From: Deltaproteobacteria bacterium
GTDB lineage: Bacteria > Myxococcota_A > UBA9160 > UBA6930
DNA: 64,000 nucleotides
Assembly: GCA_016875395.1 (NCBI GenBank)
Contig: VGRF01000007.1
Coordinates: forward strand, 99,271 to 163,270
Direction: 5' to 3'
Shown here piece after piece: positions 41,825-51,469 of the stretch. Both the position numbers and the translations under genes were made by a program. Every line of letters starts with the position of its first letter. Within the stretch, counting starts at the first letter, position 1. Under the pieces are notes generated by a model that was given only the letters and a program-made list of their open reading frames with translations, was not told where the DNA came from and made no database searches.

Positions 41825-42763
41825 CTAATACCCACGCTCGCGGTCGACGAGATCGCGCGCGAGCAGCGGTTTGCCGGCGGTCCAGCGCGCGAGATTGTCG
41901 AGGAACGGCTCGAGCAAGAGGTCGAGCGCGCCCGGCATGTTCCATGAGATGTGCGGACTGAGTCGCACGCGCGGATGCGCGTAGAGCCAGTGTCCCGCCG
42001 GCGGCGGCTCGGGCTCCGTCACGTCGAGCGACGCGCACGCGACGCGTCCGTCGTCGAGCGCCTCGCGGAGCGCGTCCTGATCGATCAGTGCGCCGCGCGC
42101 GATGTTCACGATGTGCACACCGCGCTTGACCCGCGCGAGCGCATCTCGACCGATCAGGTGCCGCGTCTCCGCCGTTGCGGGTGCCGCGATCACGGCGTGG
42201 TCTGCGTCTCGTAACAACTCGCCGAGGTCGCGCACGACCTCGACCCCCTCCATCGCGCCGCCTTCGCTGCGCCGCATCGCGCGCACGCGCATGCCGAACG
42301 CGAGCGCGCGCTTCGCGACCTCGCGCCCGATGCCGCCGAAGCCGACCAGCGCCAGCGTGCGGCCGTGAAGCCCGCCGAGCTCGCGGTACTTCCAGCTCTC
42401 CGCGTCGCGAATGAACACGTCGGGGATGTGCTTCTCGAAGGCGAGCATCGCAGCGAGCACGAACTCCGCGATCGGGATGCCGCTGCCGCCGCGCGAGCAC
42501 GTGAGCGGCGCATCGCCGAGGTGCGCGAACGGGAATCGATTCACGCCGGTTCCGTAGGCGTGCACCCAGCGCACGCCGCGCGCCATCGCGTCCGCGAAGT
42601 TCGGGCTTCCCCAAGCCTGCGTGAGCAGCACGTCGCCGCGCACCCCGGCTGCGATTGGCCCCTCCTCGGGGATTTGCACCACCGACACGTCAGGGAAGCG
42701 CTTCAGCACTTCGCCCAACAAGGTGATCGGCACGTGTGTGAGGACCGCCGTCGGCTGCGTCAC
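41825..42763 (-). CDS. D-2-hydroxyacid dehydrogenase (NAD)
   Basis: A 312-residue enzyme of the D-isomer-specific hydroxyacid dehydrogenase family: NAD-binding V-G-F-G-G-I-G-R-E-V, A-A-P-A-T-A-E-T-R-H, N-I-A-R-G-A-L-I-D-Q (arginine of the active site), D-V-T-E-P-E-P-P, and S-P-H-I-S-W (catalytic histidine). The start is GTG 42763, overlapping the ligase stop as GTGA. Probable substrates are glyoxylate, hydroxypyruvate or other 2-oxoacids. Confidence 0.88.
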   Translation of the reverse strand: MTQPTAVLTHVPITLLGEVLKRFPDVSVVQIPEEGPIAAGVRGDVLLTQAWGSPNFADAMARGVRWVHAYGTGVNRFPFAHLGDAPLTCSRGGSGIPIAEFVLAAMLAFEKHIPDVFIRDAESWKYRELGGLHGRTLALVGFGGIGREVAKRALAFGMRVRAMRRSEGGAMEGVEVVRDLGELLRDADHAVIAAPATAETRHLIGRDALARVKRGVHIVNIARGALIDQDALREALDDGRVACASLDVTEPEPPPAGHWLYAHPRVRLSPHISWNMPGALDLLLEPFLDNLARWTAGKPLLARDLVDRERGY

Positions 42764-44265
42764 GAGCGCACTCCGTTCGCGATGCGCTCCACGAGTAGCG
42801 CGCGCTGAACTTGCCGCGTCGCCTCGGTGCGCGGCAGCTCCCGCACGAGCTCGAGGCGCCGCGGGCGCTTGTAGCCCGCGAGCGTGCCCGCGCAATGCGC
42901 GCGCAGTGCATCGAGCGTGAGTGCGGCGCCGGGCTTCGGCACGACCACCGCGCACACCACCTCGCCCCACTGCGCGTCGGGGATGCCCACCACCGCAAGC
43001 TCCTCGATGCCGGGCGCATCGCGCAGTGCGGCCTCGACCTCGGCGGGCGACACGCTCTCGCCGCCGCTGCGAATCACGTCCTTCTTGCGCCCGACGATCG
43101 ACAAGTAGCCCTCCGTGTCGAGCGCGCAGAGGTCGCCGGTGTGGAACCAGCCGTCGCGCAGCGCCGCGCGCGTCGCCTCGGCGTCCTCGAAGTACTCGCT
43201 CAGCAGAAACGCGCTGCGCACGAGCAGCTCGCCGTCCTCCGCGATGCGCAGCTCCCCGCCAGGCGGCGCGGCGCCGACGCTGCCCGGCTTGCGCAGCACG
43301 TCCGCGTGCGAGAGCGCGCTCGCGGTGCCGGTCTCGGTGGCGCCGTAATAAATGCGCAGCGTGCACGCGGGGAAGCGCGCGCGCAGCGCGCGCACCAGCT
43401 CGATCGGCACCGCGCTCGTGCCGGTGTCGAGCTCGCGCAGCGAGCTGAGATCGAAGCGCGAGAGGTCGCGCTCGAGGATGCGCGTCCAGATCAGCGGGAT
43501 GCCGTAGAAGTGATTCGCGCGGCGGCGCTCGATCGCGCCGAGCAGGGCGTCCGGCGTCGGCGACGCGACGAACGCGATCTCGCCGCGCGTCTGCCACGCC
43601 GCGAGCGCGAGCGTCCAAGGTGCCATGTGGAACATGGGAAACATGCAGACCGTGCGGCGCGGCTCGTCGCGGAACACGCCCTGGAAGCTGCGCAGCCAGC
43701 TCACGCGATGCGAGAGCACGACGCCCTTGGGCCGGCCCGTACTGCCGCTCGTGAAGAAGATCACGTGCGCTTCGTCTTCGCGGAGCGCGGGCTCGCTCAC
43801 GTCGCTGTCGTCTTCGGGAAGCGCGGCGTGCGAGACGTCCGCTCCCAGGCCCGGACCAAGCTGCGCGAGCTTCGCGCCGCATCCGTCCGCGAGCCGCGCC
43901 GAGTCCTGCGCGCGCTCCGCATCGACGACCACGACGCGCGGCCTCGCGATGCGCGCGACCTCGGCGGCCTCGCGCGCTCCGAGCCGCGCGTTCACCGGCG
44001 CGAACACGGCGCCGAGCTTCGCGCACGCGGCGAACAGCGGAACGAGGTCGAGCGAGGTGTCCGCCCAGGTGACGACGCGGTCGCCGTGCGCCACGCCGAG
44101 CGCTCGCAGCGCGCGCGCCGTGCGGTTGGCGGCGCGGTCGAGCTCGCGGTGCGTGAGCGTGCGCTCGCCGAGCGCGGCGGCGACGCGCCCTGGCACGACG
44201 GACGCGTTGCTGCGGAACACGTCTCCGATCAGCAGCGGCCTCGGCGGGTTCGTGGTTGCCGTCAT
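42760..44265 (-). CDS. AMP-dependent acyl-CoA synthetase/ligase
   Basis: A 501-residue adenylate-forming ligase: F-F-T-S-G-S-T-G-R-P-K-G-V, Y-Y-G-A-T-E-T-G, F-H-T-G-D-L, G-R-K-K-D-V-I-R-S-G-G-E, and L-P-R-T-E-A-T-R-Q-V at the C-terminus, where the usual catalytic lysine (K-x-x-K/R) is not obvious. It activates a carboxylic acid, probably aromatic or fatty. First gene of a leftward operon with the dehydrogenase and cupin. It is divergent from tetR (44292). Confidence 0.88.
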   Translation of the reverse strand: MTATTNPPRPLLIGDVFRSNASVVPGRVAAALGERTLTHRELDRAANRTARALRALGVAHGDRVVTWADTSLDLVPLFAACAKLGAVFAPVNARLGAREAAEVARIARPRVVVVDAERAQDSARLADGCGAKLAQLGPGLGADVSHAALPEDDSDVSEPALREDEAHVIFFTSGSTGRPKGVVLSHRVSWLRSFQGVFRDEPRRTVCMFPMFHMAPWTLALAAWQTRGEIAFVASPTPDALLGAIERRRANHFYGIPLIWTRILERDLSRFDLSSLRELDTGTSAVPIELVRALRARFPACTLRIYYGATETGTASALSHADVLRKPGSVGAAPPGGELRIAEDGELLVRSAFLLSEYFEDAEATRAALRDGWFHTGDLCALDTEGYLSIVGRKKDVIRSGGESVSPAEVEAALRDAPGIEELAVVGIPDAQWGEVVCAVVVPKPGAALTLDALRAHCAGTLAGYKRPRRLELVRELPRTEATRQVQRALLVERIANGVRS

Positions 44266-44291
44266 CGCGGGCGCAGAATAGTGTTCCTGAT

Positions 44292-45047
44292 ATGCGGAAT
44301 GCCATTCTCGATTCCCGGAAACGCATTCTCGGCGTCCCTCTCGCGGCGACGCGCGCCGTGGACCGTGCGCTCGAGCGGCAGCGCGCGACTTACGCGGCGG
44401 AGACCGAGAAGCTCGTGCAGGCCGCACTCGCGCTGATCCGCGAGCGCGGCGATCTGGAGCCGCCCGTCGCCGCCATCGTGCGCCGCGCGAAGCTCTCGAA
44501 TCAGGCCTTCTACCGGCACTTCCGCAGCAAGCACGAGCTGCTCGTGGCGGTGCTCGACCACGGCATCGCGCTGCTCGAGGAGTACCTGCGCGAGCGCATG
44601 GCCGCGGCCCCGAACGCGGCGGAGCGCATCCGCGCGTGGCTGCGCGGCATGCTCGAGCAGGCGCTCAACTCACGCGGCGCCGAGGCGACGCGCCCGTTCG
44701 CGCTCGCGCGCAGCCAGCTTGCGCGGCACTACCCCGAGGAGGTCGCGGCTTCCGAGCAGCGCCTAACAGCTCTCGTTCGCGAAGCGATCGCCGACGCGAA
44801 GCGCTCGGGCGAGTTGCCGCACGCTGATCCCGAGGCCGACAGCGAGGCGCTCTATCACCTCGCGATGGGCTGGCTCGAGACGCGGCTGCTCGAAGACGAC
44901 CCGGCGGAGAAGATGCAGGCGAAGCGGCTCGAAGCGTTCGCGATGGCGGGCCTGCGAGCGAGCCCGCACCCAAGCCCTGCAAGCGACCGAGCAGCACGCA
45001 GTGCTGCCGGGCGCGCGCAGCGAGGCATCGCCGAGCGGAGCTCTTGA
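44292..45047 (+). CDS. TetR family transcriptional regulator
   Basis: A 251-residue regulator: [12 protein letters not shown]...[24 protein letters not shown] is the DNA-binding helix-turn-helix. An alternative start at GTG 44358 would remove 22 unconserved residues and widen the divergent gap. Its TGA overlaps the next start (TTGA), so it heads the oxidoreductase operon and probably regulates both that operon and the divergent ligase operon. The last 30 residues are low-complexity Ala/Ser/Arg. Confidence 0.87.
   Translation: MRNAILDSRKRILGVPLAATRAVDRALERQRATYAAETEKLVQAALALIRERGDLEPPVAAIVRRAKLSNQAFYRHFRSKHELLVAVLDHGIALLEEYLRERMAAAPNAAERIRAWLRGMLEQALNSRGAEATRPFALARSQLARHYPEEVAASEQRLTALVREAIADAKRSGELPHADPEADSEALYHLAMGWLETRLLEDDPAEKMQAKRLEAFAMAGLRASPHPSPASDRAARSAAGRAQRGIAERSS
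44303..44331. promoter_or_regulatory. Direct repeat of CATTCTCG, possible operator
   Basis: CATTCTCG occurs at 44303-44310 and 44324-44331, 21 bases (two helical turns) apart, next to the shared start region of tetR and the divergent ligase operon; GAATG-C-CATTC forms a small palindrome at 44297-44307. If tetR starts at 44358 these lie in its leader. Weak evidence. Confidence 0.3.
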
Positions 45048-45619
45048 GGGTGGAGCGGGAGATTCTGCTCACGGGCATTGGCGGCCAGGGCGTGCAGCTC
45101 GCCGCGCAGGTGATCGCGCGCGCCGCGGTTCTCGAAGAGCGCCACGTGATGTCGCTCGGCACCTACGGCGGCACGATGCGCGGCGGCAACACCGACTCGA
45201 CGCTGATTCTCGGCGCCGCGCCGATCTCGTCGCCGCCGATCGTCGCGAAGAGCTGGGCGGGGATCGGCGCGCACCCGCGCTACTGGGAGGCAGTGCGCGC
45301 GAAGCTGCGCGCCGGCGGGGTCGCGGTGTGGAACGCAGACCTCTTCGAGGCGAGCGCAGATGCCGGCGCAGCGCGCGCGCTTCCCGTGCGCGCGACCGCG
45401 CTCGCCACCGAGGCCGGCGCAGCGCAGGGCGCAGCGCTCGTGCTCGTCGGCGCGCTCGCGGGCGCGACGGCGCTCGTGGGCCTCGACTCTCTCATCGCAG
45501 CGATGGAGGAGGCGCTGCCGCCGTATCGCCGCGAGCACGCGGCGAAGAACGCGGCGGCGCTGCGCGCGGGCTTCGACTCGGCGCCGCGGGACTTCGCGCG
45601 GGCGTGGAGCGCGGCATGA
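45044..45619 (+). CDS. 2-oxoacid:ferredoxin oxidoreductase, gamma subunit
   Basis: A 191-residue subunit with the family opening [16 protein letters not shown] and [15 protein letters not shown]. It forms part of the CoA-binding and catalytic heterotetramer that oxidatively decarboxylates 2-oxoacids to acyl-CoA using ferredoxin. The start is TTG 45044 (overlapping tetR) or GTG 45050. It is followed in order by the delta, alpha and beta subunits. Confidence 0.88.
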   Translation: MRVEREILLTGIGGQGVQLAAQVIARAAVLEERHVMSLGTYGGTMRGGNTDSTLILGAAPISSPPIVAKSWAGIGAHPRYWEAVRAKLRAGGVAVWNADLFEASADAGAARALPVRATALATEAGAAQGAALVLVGALAGATALVGLDSLIAAMEEALPPYRREHAAKNAAALRAGFDSAPRDFARAWSAA

Positions 45620-45861
45620 GCGTCGTGACGCGCGGCACCGTGGTGATCGCCGAGGAGCGCTGCAAGGGCTGCGAGCTGTGCGTGCCCGCCTGCCCGCCGC
45701 GCGTGCTCGCGATGAGCGAGCGCCGCAACGCGATCGGCGCGCGAGTTCCGGACCTAATGCCTGGCTGCACCGGCTGCGGCGCGTGCCTGCTGGTGTGCCC
45801 CGACTTCTGCTTCGAGGTCTACCAGTACGACGAAGCCGTCGTGCACGGAGACGCGCGATGA
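45616..45861 (+). CDS. 2-oxoacid:ferredoxin oxidoreductase, delta (ferredoxin) subunit
   Basis: An 81-residue ferredoxin with two 4Fe-4S sites: [13 protein letters not shown] and [12 protein letters not shown]. It passes electrons from the thiamine site to an external ferredoxin. Four-base ATGA overlaps join it to the gamma and alpha genes. The layout gamma-delta-alpha-beta matches the VOR/KOR type of oxidoreductase. Confidence 0.9.
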   Translation: MSVVTRGTVVIAEERCKGCELCVPACPPRVLAMSERRNAIGARVPDLMPGCTGCGACLLVCPDFCFEVYQYDEAVVHGDAR

Positions 45862-46931
45862 AGCGGCGCTTGATGGAGGGCAGCGAAGCGATTGCCGAAG
45901 CCGCGATCGCCGCGGGCTGCAAGTTCTTCGCGGGCTACCCGATGACGCCGTTCACGGAGCTGCTCGAGCACTTCGCGGCGAAGCTGCCGACCGCGGGCGG
46001 CGCGTGCGTGAACGCCGAGAGCGAGCTCGAAGCGATCGGCATGGCGTGGGGCGCCGCGGCGACCGGCGCGCGCGCGGCGACGGGCTCCACGGGGCAAGGC
46101 CTCGCGCTGATGCAGGAGTCGCTCTCGGAGCTGGTGCGCGCGGAGCTGCCGCTCGTCGTGTTCAACATGGCGCGCGGCCAGTTCGACTACTTCCAGGCCA
46201 CGCGCGGCGGCGGCCACGGCGACTACCGCCTCGTCGTGCTCGCACCGATCGACGTCGCCGAGGCAGTCGATCTCACGCAGCGCGCCTTCGAGATCGCCGA
46301 GCGCTGGCGCAACCCCGTGCTGATCTACGGCGACTACCTGCTCGCGCACACCGCGGAGGCAGTCGACGTGCGCGCGCTCGACCTGACGACGCACGCGAAC
46401 GAGTGGCGCGCGGACGGCACCGGCCGCGCGCGCGGCGGGCCGCGGCACGTGTCGTCGATCGGCATGCAGCCGGGCGCTAAGGGCATCGACGCGGAAGTGT
46501 TTTGGAAGCGCCTCGCCGCGAAGCACGAGCAGATCGCCGCGAGCGAGGCGCGCTTCGAGGCGGAGCACTGCGACGATGCGGAGCTGCTCGTCGTCGCATT
46601 CGGCTCGCTCGCGCGCTTCGCCCGCCACGCCGTGCGCGAGCTGCGCCGCGAAGGCGTGCGCGCGGGCTACTTCCGTCCCGTCACGCTGTGGCCGTTTCCG
46701 AGCGAAGCCCTCGCGCGCGCAGCGGGCGGCGTGAAGCGCGTCGCGGTGCTCGAACAGAACGCGGGGCAGATGATCGACGACGTGCGCCTCGCCGTGCTCG
46801 GGCGCGCGCCGGTCGTCGCGATCGGCGGCATCTCCACCGACGCGCACGGCTTCGGCATCGGGCGCTTCTTCGATCCCGAGCAGGTGCGCGCGCGCATCGA
46901 GGGCGCGCTGCCTGAGAGGCACGTGGCATGA
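45858..46931 (+). CDS. 2-oxoacid:ferredoxin oxidoreductase, alpha subunit
   Basis: A 357-residue subunit carrying the pyrimidine-binding half of the thiamine-diphosphate site: [40 protein letters not shown]-terminal transketolase-like domain (V-V-A-F-G-S-L-A-R) follows. The Y-P-x-T-P motif is typical of KorA/VorB. Coupled to the neighbouring genes by ATGA. Confidence 0.9.
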   Translation: MKRRLMEGSEAIAEAAIAAGCKFFAGYPMTPFTELLEHFAAKLPTAGGACVNAESELEAIGMAWGAAATGARAATGSTGQGLALMQESLSELVRAELPLVVFNMARGQFDYFQATRGGGHGDYRLVVLAPIDVAEAVDLTQRAFEIAERWRNPVLIYGDYLLAHTAEAVDVRALDLTTHANEWRADGTGRARGGPRHVSSIGMQPGAKGIDAEVFWKRLAAKHEQIAASEARFEAEHCDDAELLVVAFGSLARFARHAVRELRREGVRAGYFRPVTLWPFPSEALARAAGGVKRVAVLEQNAGQMIDDVRLAVLGRAPVVAIGGISTDAHGFGIGRFFDPEQVRARIEGALPERHVA

Positions 46932-47713
46932 GCACGCGCATCGCGACCGACCGAGCGCCCGGAGTCGCAGCCACGAAGACGGGCGAGTTCGCACCTTCAC
47001 TGCAGCTGAGCGTCGACCACGACCTCTGCCCTGGCTGCGGCGAGCCGCTCGCGCTGCGCCTCGTGCTCGAGCTGATCGAAGAGCTCGGCCATGCGCATAA
47101 CGCCATCTGCGTGGTCGGGATCGGGTGTTATACGGCGCTCGGCTCGTCGATCGGCGTCGACATGATCCAGGCGCTGCACGGCCGCGCGCCGAGCCTCGCG
47201 ACCGGCGCGAAGCGCATGCGCCCCGCGACCTTGCTCTTCACGCTGCAAGGCGACGGCGACATGGTGAACGAGGGGCTCCAGGAGGTGATTCACACCGCCG
47301 CGCGTGGCGAGAACGTGACGTGCGTGCTGCTGAACAACGGCGTGTTCGGCGAGACGGGGGGCCACATGACCGCGACCAGCGTGCTGGGCCAGCGCACGAA
47401 GAACACGCTCGAGGGCCGCGACGCCGCGCGCCACGGCCACCCGATCTCGCTCGCCGAGATGCTTGCGCCGCTCGGCGGCGCTGCTTACGTCGCGCGCGGC
47501 TCGGTGCACGACGCGCCGAACATCGTGCGCACGAAGAACATGCTGCGCCGCGCGTTCGAGGCGCAGCTCGCGGGCGAGGGCTTCTCGCTCGTCGAGATTC
47601 TCACGATGTGCCCGACGGGCTGGTTCGTGCCCACCGCGAAGGGGCCGGGCTACCTCGACGAGGTGATCGGCGCGGTGCACCGCATCGGCGAGATCAAGGC
47701 GAGGACGCGATGA
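46928..47713 (+). CDS. 2-oxoacid:ferredoxin oxidoreductase, beta subunit
   Basis: A 261-residue subunit binding thiamine diphosphate: L-C-P-G-C-G-E-P, G-I-G-C-Y, the metal/diphosphate motif Q-G-D-G-D-M-V and N-N-G-V-F-G-E-T-G-G-H-M-T. It corresponds to KorB/VorA. The substrate (2-oxoglutarate, branched-chain oxoacid or another) cannot be told from motifs alone; the neighbouring acyl-CoA ligases and dehydrogenases suggest use in acyl-CoA catabolism. Coupled to the isochorismatase-like gene by an overlapping ATGA. Confidence 0.9.
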   Translation: MSTRIATDRAPGVAATKTGEFAPSLQLSVDHDLCPGCGEPLALRLVLELIEELGHAHNAICVVGIGCYTALGSSIGVDMIQALHGRAPSLATGAKRMRPATLLFTLQGDGDMVNEGLQEVIHTAARGENVTCVLLNNGVFGETGGHMTATSVLGQRTKNTLEGRDAARHGHPISLAEMLAPLGGAAYVARGSVHDAPNIVRTKNMLRRAFEAQLAGEGFSLVEILTMCPTGWFVPTAKGPGYLDEVIGAVHRIGEIKARTR

Positions 47714-48333
47714 ACGACGCACTGAAGGATCTCTCGGCGCCCGGCCGCTGCGCCGTGCTCGTGATGGAGCTGCAGCGCGGCGTCGTCGGCGACCTCGCCT
47801 CGATGCCCGCTCTCGCGAAGACCGTGCAGGAAGCGGGCGTGATCTCGGCAACCGCGCGCGTGCTCCACGCTGCGCGCGCCGCCGGCGTGCGCGTGATCCA
47901 CTGCCACGCCGCGTTCCGCCGAGATCGCGCGGGCACGCCGCGCAACGTGCCGCTCGTAAACGGGTTGTTACGGAACCCCGATCACATGGTGGTGGGTGAG
48001 CCGACGGTCGAGAGCGTGCCGGAGCTCGGGCCCGACCCGCGCGACCTCGTGTCGCAGCGCTTCCACGGCATGTCGCCCTTCACCGCGACCGAGCTCGACG
48101 CGTTCCTGCGCGCCAAAAGCACGACGACCGTGATCGCGACGGGCGTCTCGCTGAACGTGGGCATCATCGGCCTCACGATCGAGGCCGTGAACCACGGCTA
48201 CCACGTCGTGATCCCGCGCGACTGCGTGGTGGGCTACCCGCGCGAGTACGGCGAGGCGGTGCTCGCGAACACGCTGTCGCGGCTCGCGCACTTCACGACG
48301 AGCGCGGAGTTGGTGGAGCGATGGCGAGGTTGA
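47710..48333 (+). CDS. Isochorismatase-fold protein lacking the catalytic triad
   Basis: A 207-residue protein of the cysteine-hydrolase (isochorismatase-like) fold: A-V-L-V-M-E-L-Q-R-G, V-I-H-C-H-A-A-F-R-R-D, R-F-H-G-M-S-P-F-T-A-T-E-L, T-G-V-S-L-N-V-G-I. The triad Asp-Lys-Cys of the family appears as E20, R117 and G151, so ordinary amidohydrolase chemistry seems excluded. It is coupled to the oxidoreductase beta gene and probably belongs to its pathway. Overlaps the next gene by 13 bases. Confidence 0.78.
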   Translation: MNDALKDLSAPGRCAVLVMELQRGVVGDLASMPALAKTVQEAGVISATARVLHAARAAGVRVIHCHAAFRRDRAGTPRNVPLVNGLLRNPDHMVVGEPTVESVPELGPDPRDLVSQRFHGMSPFTATELDAFLRAKSTTTVIATGVSLNVGIIGLTIEAVNHGYHVVIPRDCVVGYPREYGEAVLANTLSRLAHFTTSAELVERWRG

Positions 48334-49301
48334 AGAAGAAGGATCCGGGCGCGGCGCGCCAGCAGCAGGTCGAAACGCTCGCCGACCGCGGTTTCGCCCT
48401 GCTCGAAGAAGGCGAGTTCAAGAAAGCCCTCACCGTCGCAACGCAGCTTAAGGAGCTCCGCTGGTCGGGCGGATTCGAGATCGAGGCTCGTGCGCACGCA
48501 GGGCTCGGAGACCTCGCTCGTGCGACCGCGTGTCTCGAAAGCGGAGTCGAAGTCGCGCCGGACGCGTGGGCGAACTGGCAGCTGCTCGGGAGCTACCGCT
48601 CCGATCGCGGTGACTTCATCGGTGCGGAGGTCGCCTACACACGGGCGCTCAGCTGCCCAGGCGCCGACCAGGACGCGATCACTCTGAATCGCGCGATCCT
48701 CGCTACGCGTCAGGCCGATCCCGAGCGGGCGCTTCGGCTCGCGAGCGAGGTCAGACACCCTGACCTTGCGGCACGGACGATCTCGGTTCGAATGCGCGCG
48801 CTCGAGCTGTCGGGCAAGACGCGCGAGGCGCTCGCGATCGGAGTCGATGCGACTCGCCCAGATGCCGGGATCAGTCCCGACGACGTGCGGATGCTCGTGT
48901 CGAGAGTCGTCCATCTGCGCTTGGTGCTCGGAGACAACCGCTTAGAGATCCGCACGTTCCTTCGTCGTCATTGGTCCCCCGACATCGACAGCGCGCACCT
49001 GCTCGCGGCATTCCGTGAGCTCGACGGCGTCGAGGCGAACGAACACTGCGGCTACTTCTACTTGCTCGTTCAAGCGCGGCTCCTCCCCGGTCATCCTGAG
49101 GCCACTCACGCCGAGGGCTACTTCGCGAGGTTCCACGCCGTCGCACCGAGTGCGAAGGAGGCGCTCCCGTTCGTCGCGCGGCTGCTCGACGAACGAGCCG
49201 AGCTTCGCGTCTCAGAGAGCGAGCGCCTCGAGGCTCGGAGCCAGGGTTTCCAAGGCGTGTATTGGAGCGCGCCCGGGCGCACATACTTCGAAACGGCCTG
49301 A
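48321..49301 (+). CDS. TPR-like repeat protein
   Basis: A 326-residue soluble protein with a Lys-rich N-terminus and several helix pairs resembling tetratricopeptide repeats (for example R-G-F-A-L-L-E-E-G-E-F-K-K-A-L and G-S-Y-R-S-D-R-G-D-F-I-G-A-E-V-A-Y). No catalytic motifs. It starts within the last codons of the isochorismatase-like gene and is convergent with the P450 operon. Probably a scaffold; partner unknown. Confidence 0.7.
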   Translation: MARLKKKDPGAARQQQVETLADRGFALLEEGEFKKALTVATQLKELRWSGGFEIEARAHAGLGDLARATACLESGVEVAPDAWANWQLLGSYRSDRGDFIGAEVAYTRALSCPGADQDAITLNRAILATRQADPERALRLASEVRHPDLAARTISVRMRALELSGKTREALAIGVDATRPDAGISPDDVRMLVSRVVHLRLVLGDNRLEIRTFLRRHWSPDIDSAHLLAAFRELDGVEANEHCGYFYLLVQARLLPGHPEATHAEGYFARFHAVAPSAKEALPFVARLLDERAELRVSESERLEARSQGFQGVYWSAPGRTYFETA

Positions 49302-49307
49302 AGCGGC

Positions 49308-50498
49308 TCACCCCACCCGCACGCCCACGCTCTTGAATCCGCGCACGTTACTCGAATGCATACGCGCGGTGCTCGTCACCTCGTAGCGCGGGAATCTGCG
49401 CAAGAACTCCTCGATCCCGATGCGGGACTCCATGCGCGCGAGGTGCGCGCCGAGGCAGACGTGGCGGCCGTAGCCGAAGCCGAGGTGGAGATCGATCTCG
49501 CGGCGCACGTCGAAGGCGTCGGGGTCCGCGTACTTGCGCGGGTCGCGGCCACTCGCGCCGTTCACGAGCGCCACCTTCGCGCCCTTCGGGATCGTGACGC
49601 CGTGCAGCGCTACGTCACGTGTCGTGACGCGGCCCTGGTACTGCGACGGCGGATCGAAGCGCAGCGCTTCCTCCACCGCGTTCGCGATCCAGCGCGGCTC
49701 GCGCACGAGCACGTCGCGCTGATCGGGGCGGCGCCACAGCTCGTGCAGCATAGTCGCGAGCAGCTTCATCACGGTCTCGTTGCCGGCGGTCGCGAGCAGC
49801 ACGAAGAACATGCGCACGTCCGAGTCGTCGAGCCGCGAGAGCTCGCCGCGCTCGTCCGCGACCTCGACCTGCGTGAGCCGCGTGAGCAGGTCGTCCTGCG
49901 GGCGCGCGCGCCGCTCGGCGATCAGCTTCGAGATGTACGCGAGCAGCTCGCCCGACGCGGCGATCGCCTCCTGCGTCGGCAGCGGATTCCCCGGTTCGCG
50001 GTGCAGCATCAGGTTCGACTTGCGCTGCACCTCGCGCCGATCGCTCTCGGGAATCCCTAACAACGCGCTGATCACGTCCATCGGCAGGCGCGACGTGAAG
50101 TCGCCCACGAGATCGAGCTCGCTTCGCCCCGCGAGCGCGTCGAGGTGCGCACACGCGATGCGGCGCACCTCCGGCTCGATCTCGGCCATGCTGCGCGGCG
50201 TGAACGCCTTGCTGACGAGGTTGCGGTACCGCGAGTGGCGCGGCGGATCCATGAAGATGATCAGCCCCGAGTCGGGCTTGGGCGTGTCCATGAACTCGAG
50301 GCTGGTGCCGTTCAGCGAGCTGTACGTCTCGCTGTCGACGAGCGCCGCGAGCACGTCGTCGAAGCGCGTCAGCGCGAAGAAGTTCTGACGCGCGTTGTAG
50401 TAAGTGGGCGCCTCGTCGCGCATGCGCGCGTAGACCGGATACGGATCCTCGTCCTGTTCGTAGGAGAACTGGTCGTACTCGAAGTCGAGGTCCGTCAT
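49308..50498 (-). CDS. Cytochrome P450 (bacterial soluble type)
   Basis: A 396-residue P450. I-helix A-G-N-E-T (238-242), E277-x-x-R280, and the haem loop F-G-Y-G-R-H-V-C348-L-G. Class I P450s of this size take electrons from a ferredoxin, and a 3Fe-4S ferredoxin is encoded in the same operon. Overlap ATGA with the upstream LLM gene shows translational coupling. It is the last gene of the nine-gene leftward operon. Substrate unknown. Confidence 0.93.
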   Translation of the reverse strand: MTDLDFEYDQFSYEQDEDPYPVYARMRDEAPTYYNARQNFFALTRFDDVLAALVDSETYSSLNGTSLEFMDTPKPDSGLIIFMDPPRHSRYRNLVSKAFTPRSMAEIEPEVRRIACAHLDALAGRSELDLVGDFTSRLPMDVISALLGIPESDRREVQRKSNLMLHREPGNPLPTQEAIAASGELLAYISKLIAERRARPQDDLLTRLTQVEVADERGELSRLDDSDVRMFFVLLATAGNETVMKLLATMLHELWRRPDQRDVLVREPRWIANAVEEALRFDPPSQYQGRVTTRDVALHGVTIPKGAKVALVNGASGRDPRKYADPDAFDVRREIDLHLGFGYGRHVCLGAHLARMESRIGIEEFLRRFPRYEVTSTARMHSSNVRGFKSVGVRVG

Positions 50499-51469
50499 CG
50501 GCGCACCCTCGGCAGCACCTCGCTCGCGAGCAGCTCTAGGCTCTGCCACGCGAGCTTCGGCGGGAGGCCGCCGCACAGTGGCTGGAGCATCAGCATGCCG
50601 TGCTTGCGAATGCGCTCGGCGGCTTCGTCCGGCGTGAAGATGCGGTAGTTGCCGTTCTCCGCGCGCAGCGAGACGACCGAGAGCGCCGTCGACTTCGTGA
50701 TCGTGTCCATCTGCTGGAACCAGCTCGCGTACATCGCCGCGTCGTGCAGCATGTACGGACCGATCTCGCGCCACGCCGCGTCGACGTCGCGCGCGATGAA
50801 GCACGTGTTCGGCGAGTCGCCGACGGGATTCACGAACAGCTGCGGCTGCGTGCCGTACTCCCTGCAAGCGGCCTGATAAATCGCGTCGAGCCCCGGGTTG
50901 CCGCCCATCGTCATCATGCCCATGCCCAGGCGCGCGGCGCGACGCACCGCCTCGGGCGCGTTGCCGCCCATGAAGAGCGGCGGGCCGCCGGGTGTCAGGG
51001 GTCGCGGCGTGACGTGCACGCGGCGCCCTTCGTACTCGAAGGGCTCCCCCGCCCACGCACGTTTCATCGCGGCGAGGCACGCCTCCATGCGCTTCCCGCG
51101 CGTGCGGAGGTCGCGCCCGAACATCGCGTACTCCTCGGGGCGATAGCCGAGCGCGCACACGTAGGAGACGCGCCCGTTCGAGACGATGTCGAGCACCGCC
51201 ATCTGCTCGGCGAGCTCGATCGGGTCGTGCAGCGGCACGAGCAGCGCCGCGATTTGGATCGGCAGCTTGGTCGTGCGCGCCGCCAGCGCGCTCGCGAGCA
51301 CGAGCGGCGCGGGGATGTAGCCGTCGCTCGACGCGTGGTGCTCGCTCACCATCGCGATCGCGGCGCCATTCTTCTCGCCCCACTCGGCCATCTCGATCGC
51401 CGCGCGATACAGCGCGGGGGCGCTCGCATCGCCATCGCGAAGCCGCATGTCGAAACGCAGCGCGAACAT
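50495..51469 (-). CDS. LLM class flavin-dependent oxidoreductase
   Basis: A 324-residue luciferase-like TIM-barrel monooxygenase: A-M-V-S-E-H-H-A-S-S-D-G-Y, L-D-I-V-S-N-G-R, P-L-F-M-G-G-N-A-P-E-A-V-R-R-A-A. It would use reduced FMN or F420. Its start overlaps the stop of the upstream P450 (TGATG) and its stop overlaps the next P450 (ATGA), giving an alternating P450-LLM arrangement. Confidence 0.88.
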   Translation of the reverse strand: MFALRFDMRLRDGDASAPALYRAAIEMAEWGEKNGAAIAMVSEHHASSDGYIPAPLVLASALAARTTKLPIQIAALLVPLHDPIELAEQMAVLDIVSNGRVSYVCALGYRPEEYAMFGRDLRTRGKRMEACLAAMKRAWAGEPFEYEGRRVHVTPRPLTPGGPPLFMGGNAPEAVRRAARLGMGMMTMGGNPGLDAIYQAACREYGTQPQLFVNPVGDSPNTCFIARDVDAAWREIGPYMLHDAAMYASWFQQMDTITKSTALSVVSLRAENGNYRIFTPDEAAERIRKHGMLMLQPLCGGLPPKLAWQSLELLASEVLPRVRR

